In this document: one piece after another, positions 1 through 5,306 of the stretch
Layout: the number at the start of each line of letters is the position of its first letter
How positions within the stretch are numbered: the stretch's first letter is position 1
From: Coriobacteriales bacterium
Lineage (GTDB): Bacteria > Actinomycetota > Coriobacteriia > Coriobacteriales > CADBOM01
Assembly: GCA_017515355.1 (NCBI GenBank)
Contig: JAFWGD010000008.1
Location: 1-5,843, forward strand
Length of the DNA stretch: 5,843 bases
Reading direction: 5' to 3'
Position numbers and translations under genes: made by a program
Notes under the pieces: model-generated
Told to the model about the DNA's origin: nothing
Seen by the model: the letters and a program-made list of their open reading frames with translations, nothing else
The model's database searches: none

Positions 1-290
1 ACGAGTGGACCGATATGTACGAGGGCTTCGCCAAGACCGCCGAGGAGGAGGGCTTCGTAGAGCTCGCGGCGAAGTTCCGCGCCGTCGCGGCTATCGAGAA
101 GCACCACGAGGAGCGCTATCGCGCGCTTCTGCGCAACGTCAAGGCGATGGAGGTCTTCTCCAAGAGCGAGGTCAAGATCTGGGAATGCCGCAACTGCGGA
201 CACATCGTCATCGGCACCGAGGCCCCCGAGATCTGCCCGGTCTGCGACCACCCGAGGGCATACTTCGAGATCAACGCCGAGAACTACTAA
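1..290 (+). CDS. rbr: Rubrerythrin, C-terminal part (5' end outside window)
   Basis: Rubrerythrin is a cytoplasmic non-haem di-iron peroxidase that protects anaerobes from hydrogen peroxide, drawing electrons through its own rubredoxin domain. The reading frame is open from base 3 (Glu-Trp-Thr-Asp-Met-Tyr) to the TAA at 288-290, so about 95 of the usual roughly 190 residues are visible. The first visible part is the second half of the four-helix ferritin-like bundle: a Glu-Glu-Glu-Gly-Phe stretch, then Ile-Glu-Lys-His-His-Glu-Glu-Arg-Tyr, which carries the ExxH iron-ligand motif. The C-terminal rubredoxin-like domain has its four iron-binding cysteines as Cys-Arg-Asn-Cys-Gly-His and Cys-Pro-Val-Cys-Asp (codons at 186-245). 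The ATG at 15 is internal, not a start. The gene is convergent with the degV-family gene and ends about 40 bp before a shared terminator. The family call is firm; promoter and N terminus cannot be seen. Confidence 0.95.
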   Translation, partial: EWTDMYEGFAKTAEEEGFVELAAKFRAVAAIEKHHEERYRALLRNVKAMEVFSKSEVKIWECRNCGHIVIGTEAPEICPVCDHPRAYFEINAENY

Positions 291-329
291 GAGCGGCGCG
301 TCGGGCACTCAACTGCACCGCAACAAGGA

Positions 330-361
330 AACGGGAGCGGGGATTGGCCCTCGCTCCCGTT
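330..361. terminator. Bidirectional hairpin terminator between convergent genes
   Basis: The arms AACGGGAGCGGGG (330-342) and CCCTCGCTCCCGTT (348-361) form a stem of about 13 bp with one G-T pair and a six-base loop. The + side is followed by TGCATTTCC, a weak T-tract. The - side is followed by TCCTTGTTG. It lies 40 bp past the rubrerythrin stop and 44 bp past the degV-family stop, so it probably serves both convergent transcripts. Confidence 0.8.
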
Positions 362-404
362 GCATTTCCAGCCTTCAACCTGCAGATTCGCAACGCCGTA
401 TGCC

Positions 405-1277
405 CTATCCGAACCTCTCGGTTCCGATGTAGAAGAGCGCAAGCGTTCCGGGACCGGAATGCGCACCGATCGTCGGCCCGATATTGTAGAAAGCATCGAC
501 CTCGGCGCCATAGCGCTCTTTGAGCAGCTTGGCGAGATACTCGGCATCCTCGAGGCAATCGCCATGACCTATGTAGATAGGAGCGGGATAGTCGGCGACA
601 TAGGTCTCGGCGAACATGTTGGCCAGCGCTCCGATCGACTTTCTCCTGCCGCGCGTCTTGGAGGCGCTGGTGAGGGTGCCGTCGTTGGCAGTGTAGAGGA
701 CCGGCTTGATGTTGATCGCACTGCCGAAGAGCGCCGCAGCTCCTCCGATGCGGCCGCCGCGCTTAAGGTAGATCAGGTCCTCGACGGTGAACCAATGGAT
801 GACCTTCAGGCGGATCTCCTCTGCGAAGTCGCCAACCTCGTCGAGCGAGCATCCCTCGTCGCGCTTGCGCCTGCAGAGGTCGACCAGCAAACCCTGGCCC
901 GTGGAAGCGCAGAGCGAATCGACGACGCGGATGCGGCGCTCCGGATGCTCTGCCATCAGCTCATCGGCCACATTGCGGGCGGCATCGATGGTTCCGCTCA
1001 GACCGGAGGAGAAGCAGATGTAGAGGATGTCGTTGCCCTTTTCGAGCTGCTCGGAGAAGACAGCGCGGAAGGTCGCCTCGTTGATGGCGGAAGTATGCGC
1101 GACCTCCCCTCCCCTCATGCGTGCGTAGAACTCTGCCGCTGGGACATCGGAATTCTGGTAGACGTTGTCGTCGCCGTCGAAGGTAAAGGTCATCTGGATG
1201 CAAGGCACGTCCCAGGCATCGAGGGTCTCGAGGTCGAGATCGCACGTCGCATCGGTCATGAGAATGAAATCGCTCAT
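405..1277 (-). CDS. DegV family protein (FakB-like fatty-acid-binding protein)
   Basis: DegV-family proteins bind a long-chain fatty acid. In Firmicutes the FakB members hand it to the kinase FakA for phosphorylation and entry into phospholipid synthesis. The 290-residue product matches the usual length (about 280-290). Family marks are visible along its length: Thr-Asp-Ala-Thr-Cys-Asp-Leu at 8-14, His-Thr-Ser at 61-63 (the usual fatty-acid carboxylate contact), Phe-Ser-Ser-Gly-Leu-Ser-Gly-Thr at 89-96, Leu-Lys-Arg-Gly-Gly-Arg-Ile at 171-177, and Ile-Gly-Ala-His-Ser-Gly-Pro-Gly at 270-277 near the C terminus. I chose the ATG at 1277 because AGGA lies 10 bp upstream. The alternative GTG at 1286 would put that AGGA almost on the start codon and add only three residues. 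No fakA (DAK-domain kinase) gene is in the window, so the fatty-acid role is by family only. The gene is a single-gene unit, divergent from nfnAB. No membrane segment or signal peptide is visible. Confidence 0.93.
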   Translation of the reverse strand: MSDFILMTDATCDLDLETLDAWDVPCIQMTFTFDGDDNVYQNSDVPAAEFYARMRGGEVAHTSAINEATFRAVFSEQLEKGNDILYICFSSGLSGTIDAARNVADELMAEHPERRIRVVDSLCASTGQGLLVDLCRRKRDEGCSLDEVGDFAEEIRLKVIHWFTVEDLIYLKRGGRIGGAAALFGSAINIKPVLYTANDGTLTSASKTRGRRKSIGALANMFAETYVADYPAPIYIGHGDCLEDAEYLAKLLKERYGAEVDAFYNIGPTIGAHSGPGTLALFYIGTERFG

Positions 1278-1287
1278 ATGAAACACA

Positions 1288-1291
1288 TCCT
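1288..1291 (-). promoter_or_regulatory. Ribosome binding site that decides the degV-family start
   Basis: On the minus strand AGGA ends 10 bases before the ATG at 1277. A GTG at 1286 lies in frame but only one base after this AGGA, which argues against it as the start. Confidence 0.55.
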
Positions 1292-1307
1292 AAGTGAACT
1301 GTTCTAT

Positions 1308-1322
1308 ACTTGAACTTCAAGT
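1308..1322. promoter_or_regulatory. Perfect 15-bp palindrome, candidate operator in degV leader
   Basis: ACTTGAA-C-TTCAAGT is a perfect 7+1+7 inverted repeat. It lies 31 bp upstream of the degV-family ATG and just downstream of a TATAAT box on the same strand, where a repressor dimer would block transcription. A smaller palindrome, GAAC-T-GTTC (1296-1304), lies next to it. The regulator is unknown. The half-site TTGAA/TTCAA loosely resembles the TTTGA/TCAAA half-sites of FabT-type MarR regulators of fatty-acid genes, but that link is only an inference. Confidence 0.45.
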
Positions 1323-1337
1323 AATCTAATACTGAAC

Positions 1338-1368
1338 ATTATATCGTTATTACTAATGTAAACAGCAA
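1338..1368 (-). promoter_or_regulatory. Probable promoter of the degV-family gene
   Basis: A consensus -10 box TATAAT lies on the minus strand (1343 down to 1338), about 60 bp upstream of the degV-family start. The -35 is weak: TTGCTG (1368-1363) gives a 19-bp spacer, and GCTGTT (1366-1361) gives 17 bp. Transcription would start near 1331, leaving a leader of about 54 bases that contains the ACTTGAACTTCAAGT palindrome. Confidence 0.45.
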
Positions 1369-1439
1369 TGCGCTCCCGTTTATTTGGTACATTTGTATCG
1401 CAAACGGCAACCAAGAATCGCCCGCATGTTGGCGCTCTA

Positions 1440-1480
1440 CATATTAGCAAAATCGGAAATGTCCCGATTTGCTCAATATG
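1440..1480. repeat. Long imperfect inverted repeat (41 nt hairpin)
   Basis: CATATT-AGCAAAATCGG (1440-1456) pairs with CCGATTTGCT-C-AATATG (1464-1480) around the seven-base loop AAATGTC. Sixteen pairs form, with one bulged A in the 5' arm and one bulged C in the 3' arm. No T-tract follows on either strand, so it does not look like a simple terminator. It could be a regulator-binding dyad, part of an unannotated small RNA, or the remnant of a repeat element. Confidence 0.55.
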
Positions 1481-1507
1481 CTTTCATCCAATACGCTTAT
1501 CGTGTCA

Positions 1508-1531
1508 AATAGCGGATTATCGTTCGCTATT
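1508..1531. repeat. Short inverted repeat AATAGCG...CGCTATT
   Basis: Perfect seven-base arms (1508-1514 and 1525-1531) extend inward by G-T and A-T pairs to about nine base pairs. It lies 27 bp after the longer hairpin at 1440-1480. Its function is unknown. Confidence 0.4.
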
Positions 1532-1600
1532 ACCCTTAAATGCTAAACTGATGTTGACTTAAAGGCGCAATTGCAACGCACTGTTCTTTAGGAAATCGCA

Positions 1601-1627
1601 CCTCTGGAGTTTTGCTGGCCCCAGAGG
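1601..1627. repeat. Inverted repeat CCTCTGG...CCAGAGG upstream of nfnA
   Basis: Perfect seven-base arms enclose a 13-base loop. CATTTGC follows on the + strand, loosely like the tails of the gene-end terminators in this window. It could be an upstream terminator or attenuator, or the stem of a leader RNA, about 180 bp before the nfnA start. There is no direct evidence for any of these. Confidence 0.35.
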
Positions 1628-1685
1628 CATTTGCAAATGGCTTTCGGCCGAATTTGCAAGGTTTGCATATGTAAATGGTTTTGCA
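1628..1685. promoter_or_regulatory. Cluster of TTTGCA sites and palindromes, candidate operator region for nfnAB
   Basis: TTTGCA occurs at 1630-1635, 1653-1658, 1662-1667 and 1680-1685, so four times in 56 bp. The first is inside the perfect 12-bp palindrome CATTTGCAAATG (1628-1639). The third is inside the near-perfect palindrome TTTGCATATGTAAA (1662-1675, one G/T mismatch). A further 10-bp palindrome, TTCGGCCGAA, lies at 1643-1652. The last three sites are 9 and 18 bp apart. This density suggests binding of a transcription factor upstream of the nfnAB promoter, but I recognise no known regulator motif. Confidence 0.4.
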
Positions 1686-1787
1686 ATGCGACTCCATGTC
1701 AAATACGGGTTTGGTAGTTTTAGTTTGCTGAAAGGTTTAACAAACGCGCTGAGTTGACCCGCAACGCAGCGTCAGACCGAAGGAAGA

Positions 1788-1794
1788 AAGGGGG
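1788..1794 (+). promoter_or_regulatory. nfnA: Ribosome binding site for nfnA
   Basis: AAGGGGG ends 10 bases before the ATG at 1805. An AGGA at 1781-1784 could alternatively serve the in-frame ATG at 1796, adding only Met-Gln-Pro. The family normally begins Met-(Phe/Tyr)-Lys-Ile, which favours 1805. Confidence 0.5.
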
Positions 1795-1804
1795 AATGCA
1801 GCCG

Positions 1805-2650
1805 ATGTTCAAAATCTGCAACAAAAGAAGGCTGAATTCCAACGTCACGCTCATCGATGTAGAGGCACCTGCCGTCGCCAAGAAGGCGAAGGCAGGCCAA
1901 TTCATCATCCTGAGGACGGATGAATTTGGAGAAAGGGTGCCATTCACAATCGCGGGATGCGATCGCGAGGCTGGCACCGTACAGGTCATCTACCAGATCG
2001 TCGGCAAGACCACGATGCAGCTCGACACTCTCGAAGCGGGCGACTGCCTTGCTGACTTCGCAGGCCCGCTTGGCAAGCCCACCGAGATCGAGGGGCTCGA
2101 CCGCGTTGCCGTCGTGGGCGGTGGCGTGGGATGCGCAATCGCGATGCCGATCGCCAAGGCGCTCCATGAGCAGGGTTCCAAGGTCGACATCATCGCCGGC
2201 TTCCGCTCCAAGGACATCGTGATCCTTGAAGAGGAGATGCGCGGGATGTGCGACAACTACTACCTGATGACCGACGACGGAACCACTGGCGAGCACGGCT
2301 TCACCACCACCAAGCTCCAGCAGCTTCTCGAAGCTGGCGAAAAGTACGACTGCGTCATCGCGATCGGCCCTGTGATCATGATGAAGTTCGTCGTCGCAAC
2401 TGCAAAGCCCTTCGATGTTCCGACCATGGTCAGCCTCAACCCGATCATGATCGATGGCACTGGAATGTGCGGTTGCTGCAGGGTATCTATCAATGGCGAG
2501 ATGAAGTTCGCGTGCGTCGACGGCCCGGACTTCGATGGATACTCCGTCGACTTCGACGAGCTGATCAGGCGCAACGGCTATTACAAGGAGCAGGAAGCGC
2601 ACGGCAAGGAACATATCTGCAATCTGACGGGAGGTGTGCGCCATGCCTAA
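1805..2650 (+). CDS. nfnA: NfnA: NADH-dependent ferredoxin:NADP+ oxidoreductase, small subunit (PyrK-like FAD/NAD and [2Fe-2S] protein)
   Basis: This is the small subunit (NfnA/NfnS) of a cytoplasmic flavin-based electron-bifurcating transhydrogenase. The complex links NADH and reduced ferredoxin to NADP+ reduction. The 281-residue product has the expected length and order. An N-terminal ferredoxin-reductase-like FAD domain (about 1-95) carries Arg-Val-Pro-Phe-Thr at 44-48. An NAD-binding fold starts at Val-Val-Gly-Gly-Gly-Val-Gly (103-109), with Gly-Pro-Val-Ile-Met-Met at 188-193. The C-terminal [2Fe-2S] site has Asp217 and Cys222, Cys225 and Cys237; NfnA clusters are known to use three Cys and one Asp. 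Cys224 makes an unusual CGCC where CGGC or CGAC is common. The same family is annotated as sulfide dehydrogenase or dihydroorotate dehydrogenase electron-transfer subunit (PyrK). The 8-bp overlap with the nfnB gene makes NfnA the better name. In-frame TTG (1754) and ATG (1796) starts are possible but less likely. Confidence 0.88.
   Translation: MFKICNKRRLNSNVTLIDVEAPAVAKKAKAGQFIILRTDEFGERVPFTIAGCDREAGTVQVIYQIVGKTTMQLDTLEAGDCLADFAGPLGKPTEIEGLDRVAVVGGGVGCAIAMPIAKALHEQGSKVDIIAGFRSKDIVILEEEMRGMCDNYYLMTDDGTTGEHGFTTTKLQQLLEAGEKYDCVIAIGPVIMMKFVVATAKPFDVPTMVSLNPIMIDGTGMCGCCRVSINGEMKFACVDGPDFDGYSVDFDELIRRNGYYKEQEAHGKEHICNLTGGVRHA
2629..2635 (+). promoter_or_regulatory. nfnB: Ribosome binding site for nfnB inside nfnA
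   Basis: GGGAGGT lies inside the last codons of nfnA, with GGAGG ending 8 bases before the ATG at 2643. It overlaps the in-frame GTG at 2634, which rules that codon out as the start. It supports coupled translation of the overlapping genes. Confidence 0.75.
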
Positions 2651-4031
2651 CATGAGCCCAACCAAGGTTGCAATGCCCGAGCAGGACCCCAAGGCCAGGG
2701 CGAAGAACTTCGACGAGGTAGCATGCGGATACACCGCCGAGATGGCACAGGAGGAGGCAGCCAGGTGCCTCAACTGCAAGAAGCCGGTGTGCATCGAAGG
2801 ATGCCCCGTTCTCGTGCACATCCCTGACTTCATCCAGAAGGTCGTCGAGGGAGAGTTCGAGCAGGCCTATGAGATCATCGCATCGACCAACTCGCTGCCT
2901 GCAGTCTGCGGCCGCGTCTGCCCGCAGGAAACCCAGTGCGAGTCCAAATGCATTCGCGGGCTGAGGTCCGAGCCAGTGGCAATCGGAAGGCTCGAGCGCT
3001 TCGTCGCCGACTGGCATATCGAGCATAGCGAAAAGCGCAGTATCGAGATCGTCCCCAACGGCCACAAGGTCGCTATCGTAGGCTCTGGCCCCGCAGGGCT
3101 CACCTGCGCCGGCGACCTCGCTATGGCTGGCTGCGACGTAACCGTATTCGAGGCGTTCCACGAGTGCGGCGGCGTTCTCGTCTATGGCATCCCCGAGTTC
3201 CGTCTTCCCAAGGCCATCGTCAAGCGCGAGGTCGAGGGGCTCGAGGATCTCGGCGTCAAGTTCCGCAAGGACGTCGTAATCGGCCGCACCATGACCATCG
3301 ACGAGCTCTTCGAGGATGGCTACGAGACGATCTTCGTGGGCAGCGGCGCGGGGCTTCCGATGTTCATGGGCATCGAGGGCGAGACGCTCCTCGGCGTCTT
3401 CTCCGCCAACGAGTACCTCACGCGCATCAACCTCATGAAGGCGTTCAGGGAAGACTACGACACCCCGGCTCCGAGGAGCCGCTGCGTTGCGGTCATCGGA
3501 GGCGGCAACGTCGCTATGGATGCGGCCAGAAGCGCACTTCGCATGGGTGCGGAGAAGGTCATGATCGTCTATCGCCGCTCGATGGAGGAGCTCCCGGCTC
3601 GCGCCGAGGAAGTCCAGCATGCCATCGAGGAGGGAGTTGAGTTCAACCTCCTTCGCAACCCCGTGAAGATTCTCAGCGACGAGAACGGCTACGTCTGCGG
3701 CATGGAGTGCATCAAGATGGAACTCGGCGAACCCGATGCCTCCGGCAGGCGCCGCCCGGTTCCGATCGAGGGCTCCGAGTTCACCATGGAATGCGACGCT
3801 GTGATCATGGCGCTCGGCACAAGGGCCAATCCGATCATCGGCCAGACCACCGAGGGACTCGACCTCAACAAGTGGAACTGCATCGTCGCCGATGAGGAGA
3901 GCGCAGCCACCACGCGCGAGGGCGTCTACGCTGGCGGCGATGCCGTCACAGGCGCTGCCACCGTCATCCTCGCGATGGGTGCCGGCAAACAGGCGGCGAA
4001 GTCGATGCTCGAGTTCATGGGCGTGGAATAG
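2643..4031 (+). CDS. nfnB: NfnB: NADPH-binding large subunit of the Nfn transhydrogenase (GltD/glutamate synthase small-subunit family)
   Basis: This is the large subunit (NfnB/NfnL), which binds NADP(H), the bifurcating FAD and two [4Fe-4S] clusters, and takes electrons from ferredoxin. The 462-residue product has the usual length. Its N-terminal iron-sulfur domain has Cys42, Cys45, Cys50 and Cys54 (CLNCKKPVCIEGCP) and Cys89, Cys93, Cys99 and Cys103 (CGRVCPQETQCESKC). An FAD-binding GSGPAGL follows at 147-153. The pyridine-nucleotide motif GGGNVAMD lies at 286-293, followed by Tyr-Arg-Arg at 310-312. The C-terminal FAD contact Ala-Gly-Gly-Asp-Ala-Val-Thr-Gly is at 430-437. The start overlaps the last 8 bases of nfnA (ATGCCTAA). 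Automatic annotation would probably say 'NADPH-dependent glutamate synthase small subunit', but no gltB large subunit lies here and a terminator follows directly. The pairing with NfnA points to transhydrogenase. Bifurcating activity is inferred from family and operon, not shown. Confidence 0.9.
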   Translation: MPNMSPTKVAMPEQDPKARAKNFDEVACGYTAEMAQEEAARCLNCKKPVCIEGCPVLVHIPDFIQKVVEGEFEQAYEIIASTNSLPAVCGRVCPQETQCESKCIRGLRSEPVAIGRLERFVADWHIEHSEKRSIEIVPNGHKVAIVGSGPAGLTCAGDLAMAGCDVTVFEAFHECGGVLVYGIPEFRLPKAIVKREVEGLEDLGVKFRKDVVIGRTMTIDELFEDGYETIFVGSGAGLPMFMGIEGETLLGVFSANEYLTRINLMKAFREDYDTPAPRSRCVAVIGGGNVAMDAARSALRMGAEKVMIVYRRSMEELPARAEEVQHAIEEGVEFNLLRNPVKILSDENGYVCGMECIKMELGEPDASGRRRPVPIEGSEFTMECDAVIMALGTRANPIIGQTTEGLDLNKWNCIVADEESAATTREGVYAGGDAVTGAATVILAMGAGKQAAKSMLEFMGVE

Positions 4032-4057
4032 CCAGCAGGCAACGATCTGAAGCCTTT

Positions 4058-4085
4058 GCAGCCGCTTGGGGTACCGGGCGGCTGC
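4058..4085 (+). terminator. Rho-independent terminator of nfnAB
   Basis: GCAGCCGC (4058-4065) pairs perfectly with GCGGCTGC (4078-4085). Two T-G and two G-C pairs extend the stem inward to the loop GGTA. The tail is TTTGCTTTGC. It starts 27 bp after the nfnB stop. GCTGC (4081-4085) can alternatively pair with GCAGC (4094-4098) across the tail. Confidence 0.8.
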
Positions 4086-4196
4086 TTTGCTTTGCAGCGA
4101 ATTCGGACAATCCGCCAGCCTCTCCGCGCCGCACAAGCCGCATATGAAACGCTCATGCCGCTTCCGCGCATATCCCCAACCACCAGCGAAAACACG

Positions 4197-4205
4197 TATT
4201 AAAAT
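4197..4205 (+). promoter_or_regulatory. Possible -10 element of ilvE
   Basis: TATTAAAAT in an otherwise GC-rich stretch offers TATTAA (4197-4202) or TAAAAT (4200-4205), about 40 bp before the ilvE start. No convincing -35 lies at the right distance. The terminator after nfnB implies that ilvE needs its own promoter. The rest of 4096-4190 shows nothing I recognise, and there is no T-box signature or branched-chain-codon leader peptide. Confidence 0.3.
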
Positions 4206-4243
4206 GCAAACAAGACCATGAATCTGCGACGAAAGGAAACGCC

Positions 4244-5287
4244 ATGGCAGTTGAGAAGAAGAATCTGGATTGGGCGAATCTCTCATTCGCATACATCCCA
4301 ACCGACTACAGCTACGTCTGCAACTTCAAAAACGGCGCGTGGGAAGAGGGCGGCCTTACCGATGACCACACCCTCACACTCAGCGAGTGCGCTGGAATCT
4401 TCCACTATTGCCAGGAGATCTTCGAGGGCTTGAAGGCGTACACCACCGCCGATGGCAGGATCGTCTGCTTCCGCCCCGACCTCAATGCGGCGCGCATGGC
4501 CGATTCCGCGCGCAGGCTCTGCATGCCCCCCTTCCCCGAGTACAAGTTCGTCGAGGCCGTCAAGATGGTCGTCAAGGCCAACGAGGCTTGGGTGCCTCCG
4601 TTCGGTTCGGGCGCCACGCTTTACATCCGCCCGTTCATGATCGCCACTAGCAACGTCATCGGCGTCAAGCCAGCAGAGGAATACCAGTTCCGCATCCTCG
4701 TCACCCCAGTCGGTCCGTATTTCAAGGGCGGAGACGTCGCGGTCACCATCACCGTCGCAGATTTCGACCGCGCGGCGCCGCACGGCACCGGCAACATCAA
4801 GGCTGGCCTCAACTATGCGATGAGCCTCTATCCAGGCGAGCTTGCGCATTCCAAGGGCTACGCCGAGAACATGTATCTCGATTCGCAGACCCGCACCTAC
4901 GTCGAGGAGACCGGCGGCGCGAACATCATCTTCGTCGACAAGGCAGGCGACCTCATCGTGCCCCAGAGCTTCACCGACTCGATCCTCCCGTCGATCACCC
5001 GTCGTTCGCTCGTCACCGTCGCCAAGGACATCCTCGGAATGACTGTCATCGAGCGCCCGGTCAAGTTCGACGAGGTTCTCGCGGGCGACTTCGTCGAATG
5101 CGGGCTCTGCGGAACCGCTGCGGTCATCAGCCCGGTTGGCCACATCGAGGCAGAGGGCATCAACGTCGAGTTCCCCGACGGCTCCGTTAGCTCCGGCCCG
5201 GTCATGGCCAAGCTTCGCAGCACGCTGACCTCCATCCAGAGCGGCGAGCTCGAAGGCCCCGAGGGATGGGTCGTCGAGATCTGCTAG
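4244..5287 (+). CDS. ilvE: Branched-chain amino acid aminotransferase (PLP fold type IV)
   Basis: IlvE is a cytoplasmic pyridoxal-phosphate enzyme that swaps the amino group between leucine, isoleucine or valine and 2-oxoglutarate. It is the last step of branched-chain amino acid synthesis and the first of breakdown. The 347 residues match the longer (group II, eukaryote-like) IlvE type. Landmarks are Phe-Glu-Gly-Leu-Lys-Ala-Tyr at 60-66, Tyr-Ile-Arg-Pro at 127-130, and Gly-Thr-Gly-Asn-Ile-Lys-Ala-Gly-Leu-Asn-Tyr at 181-191, where Lys186 is the expected Schiff-base lysine. Glu221-Glu222-Thr-Gly-Gly-Ala-Asn (221-227) and Cys-Gly-Thr-Ala-Ala (289-293) complete the active-site signature. AAAGGA (4232-4237) lies six bases before the ATG. 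The gene stands alone between two terminators, so it is not part of an ilv biosynthetic operon here. Confidence 0.95.
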   Translation: MAVEKKNLDWANLSFAYIPTDYSYVCNFKNGAWEEGGLTDDHTLTLSECAGIFHYCQEIFEGLKAYTTADGRIVCFRPDLNAARMADSARRLCMPPFPEYKFVEAVKMVVKANEAWVPPFGSGATLYIRPFMIATSNVIGVKPAEEYQFRILVTPVGPYFKGGDVAVTITVADFDRAAPHGTGNIKAGLNYAMSLYPGELAHSKGYAENMYLDSQTRTYVEETGGANIIFVDKAGDLIVPQSFTDSILPSITRRSLVTVAKDILGMTVIERPVKFDEVLAGDFVECGLCGTAAVISPVGHIEAEGINVEFPDGSVSSGPVMAKLRSTLTSIQSGELEGPEGWVVEIC

Positions 5288-5306
5288 CAGCACTCCCCTC
5301 CTCAAA

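Larger units (their letters stand above)
1278..1804. other. AT-rich divergent intergenic region, 527 bp
   Basis: No convincing gene is present. The base composition is clearly more AT-rich than the flanking genes, and stops are frequent in most frames. The one moderate ORF (1368-1562, +) lacks a ribosome binding site and any recognisable motif. The degV side holds the probable promoter and palindrome. The middle holds two hairpins (1440-1480 and 1508-1531). The nfnA side holds a third hairpin (1601-1627) and several TTTGCA sites. I could not identify a sound -35/-10 pair for nfnA; TAGTTT occurs at 1715-1720 and again at 1721-1726, without a good -35. No known riboswitch or T-box consensus was recognised. 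Confidence 0.7.

Noticed and set aside
360..1313. 317-codon plus-strand frame opposite the degV-family gene
   Set aside because: Shadow of a well-supported DegV protein; it begins inside the terminator region and has no family match.
1368..1562. 64-codon plus-strand frame in the intergenic region
   Set aside because: No ribosome binding site, no motif, and it spans two hairpins in AT-rich non-coding-like sequence. A small gene cannot be fully excluded.
1628..1700. Rex or FNR/CRP binding site upstream of nfnA
   Set aside because: The palindromes here are TTTGCA-based and lack the TTGTGA-N6-TCACAA or TTGAT-N4-ATCAA patterns.
1278..1804. Riboswitch, T-box, CRISPR or mobile element in the intergenic region
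   Set aside because: No T-box AGGGTGG-like motif, no regular repeat-spacer pattern, no transposase fragment and no recognised riboswitch core were seen.
1772..2833. 353-codon minus-strand frame opposite nfnA
   Set aside because: Antisense shadow of nfnA that also runs into nfnB; no motif and no ribosome binding site that I trust.
4144..4221. 25-codon frame upstream of ilvE considered as an attenuator leader peptide
   Set aside because: No ribosome binding site, only one Ile and no Val or Leu codons, and no following terminator/antiterminator pair, so it does not look like branched-chain attenuation.
2565..4301. 578-codon open frame on the minus strand opposite nfnB
   Set aside because: It mirrors the real nfnB gene, which has clear family motifs. 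Long antisense frames arise from GC-rich third positions, and the translation is low-complexity (Ala, Asp, Leu, His, Arg) with no recognisable domain.
4283..5305. 340-codon minus-strand frame opposite ilvE
   Set aside because: Shadow of ilvE, with Asp/Ala/Leu/Arg-rich composition and no motif.
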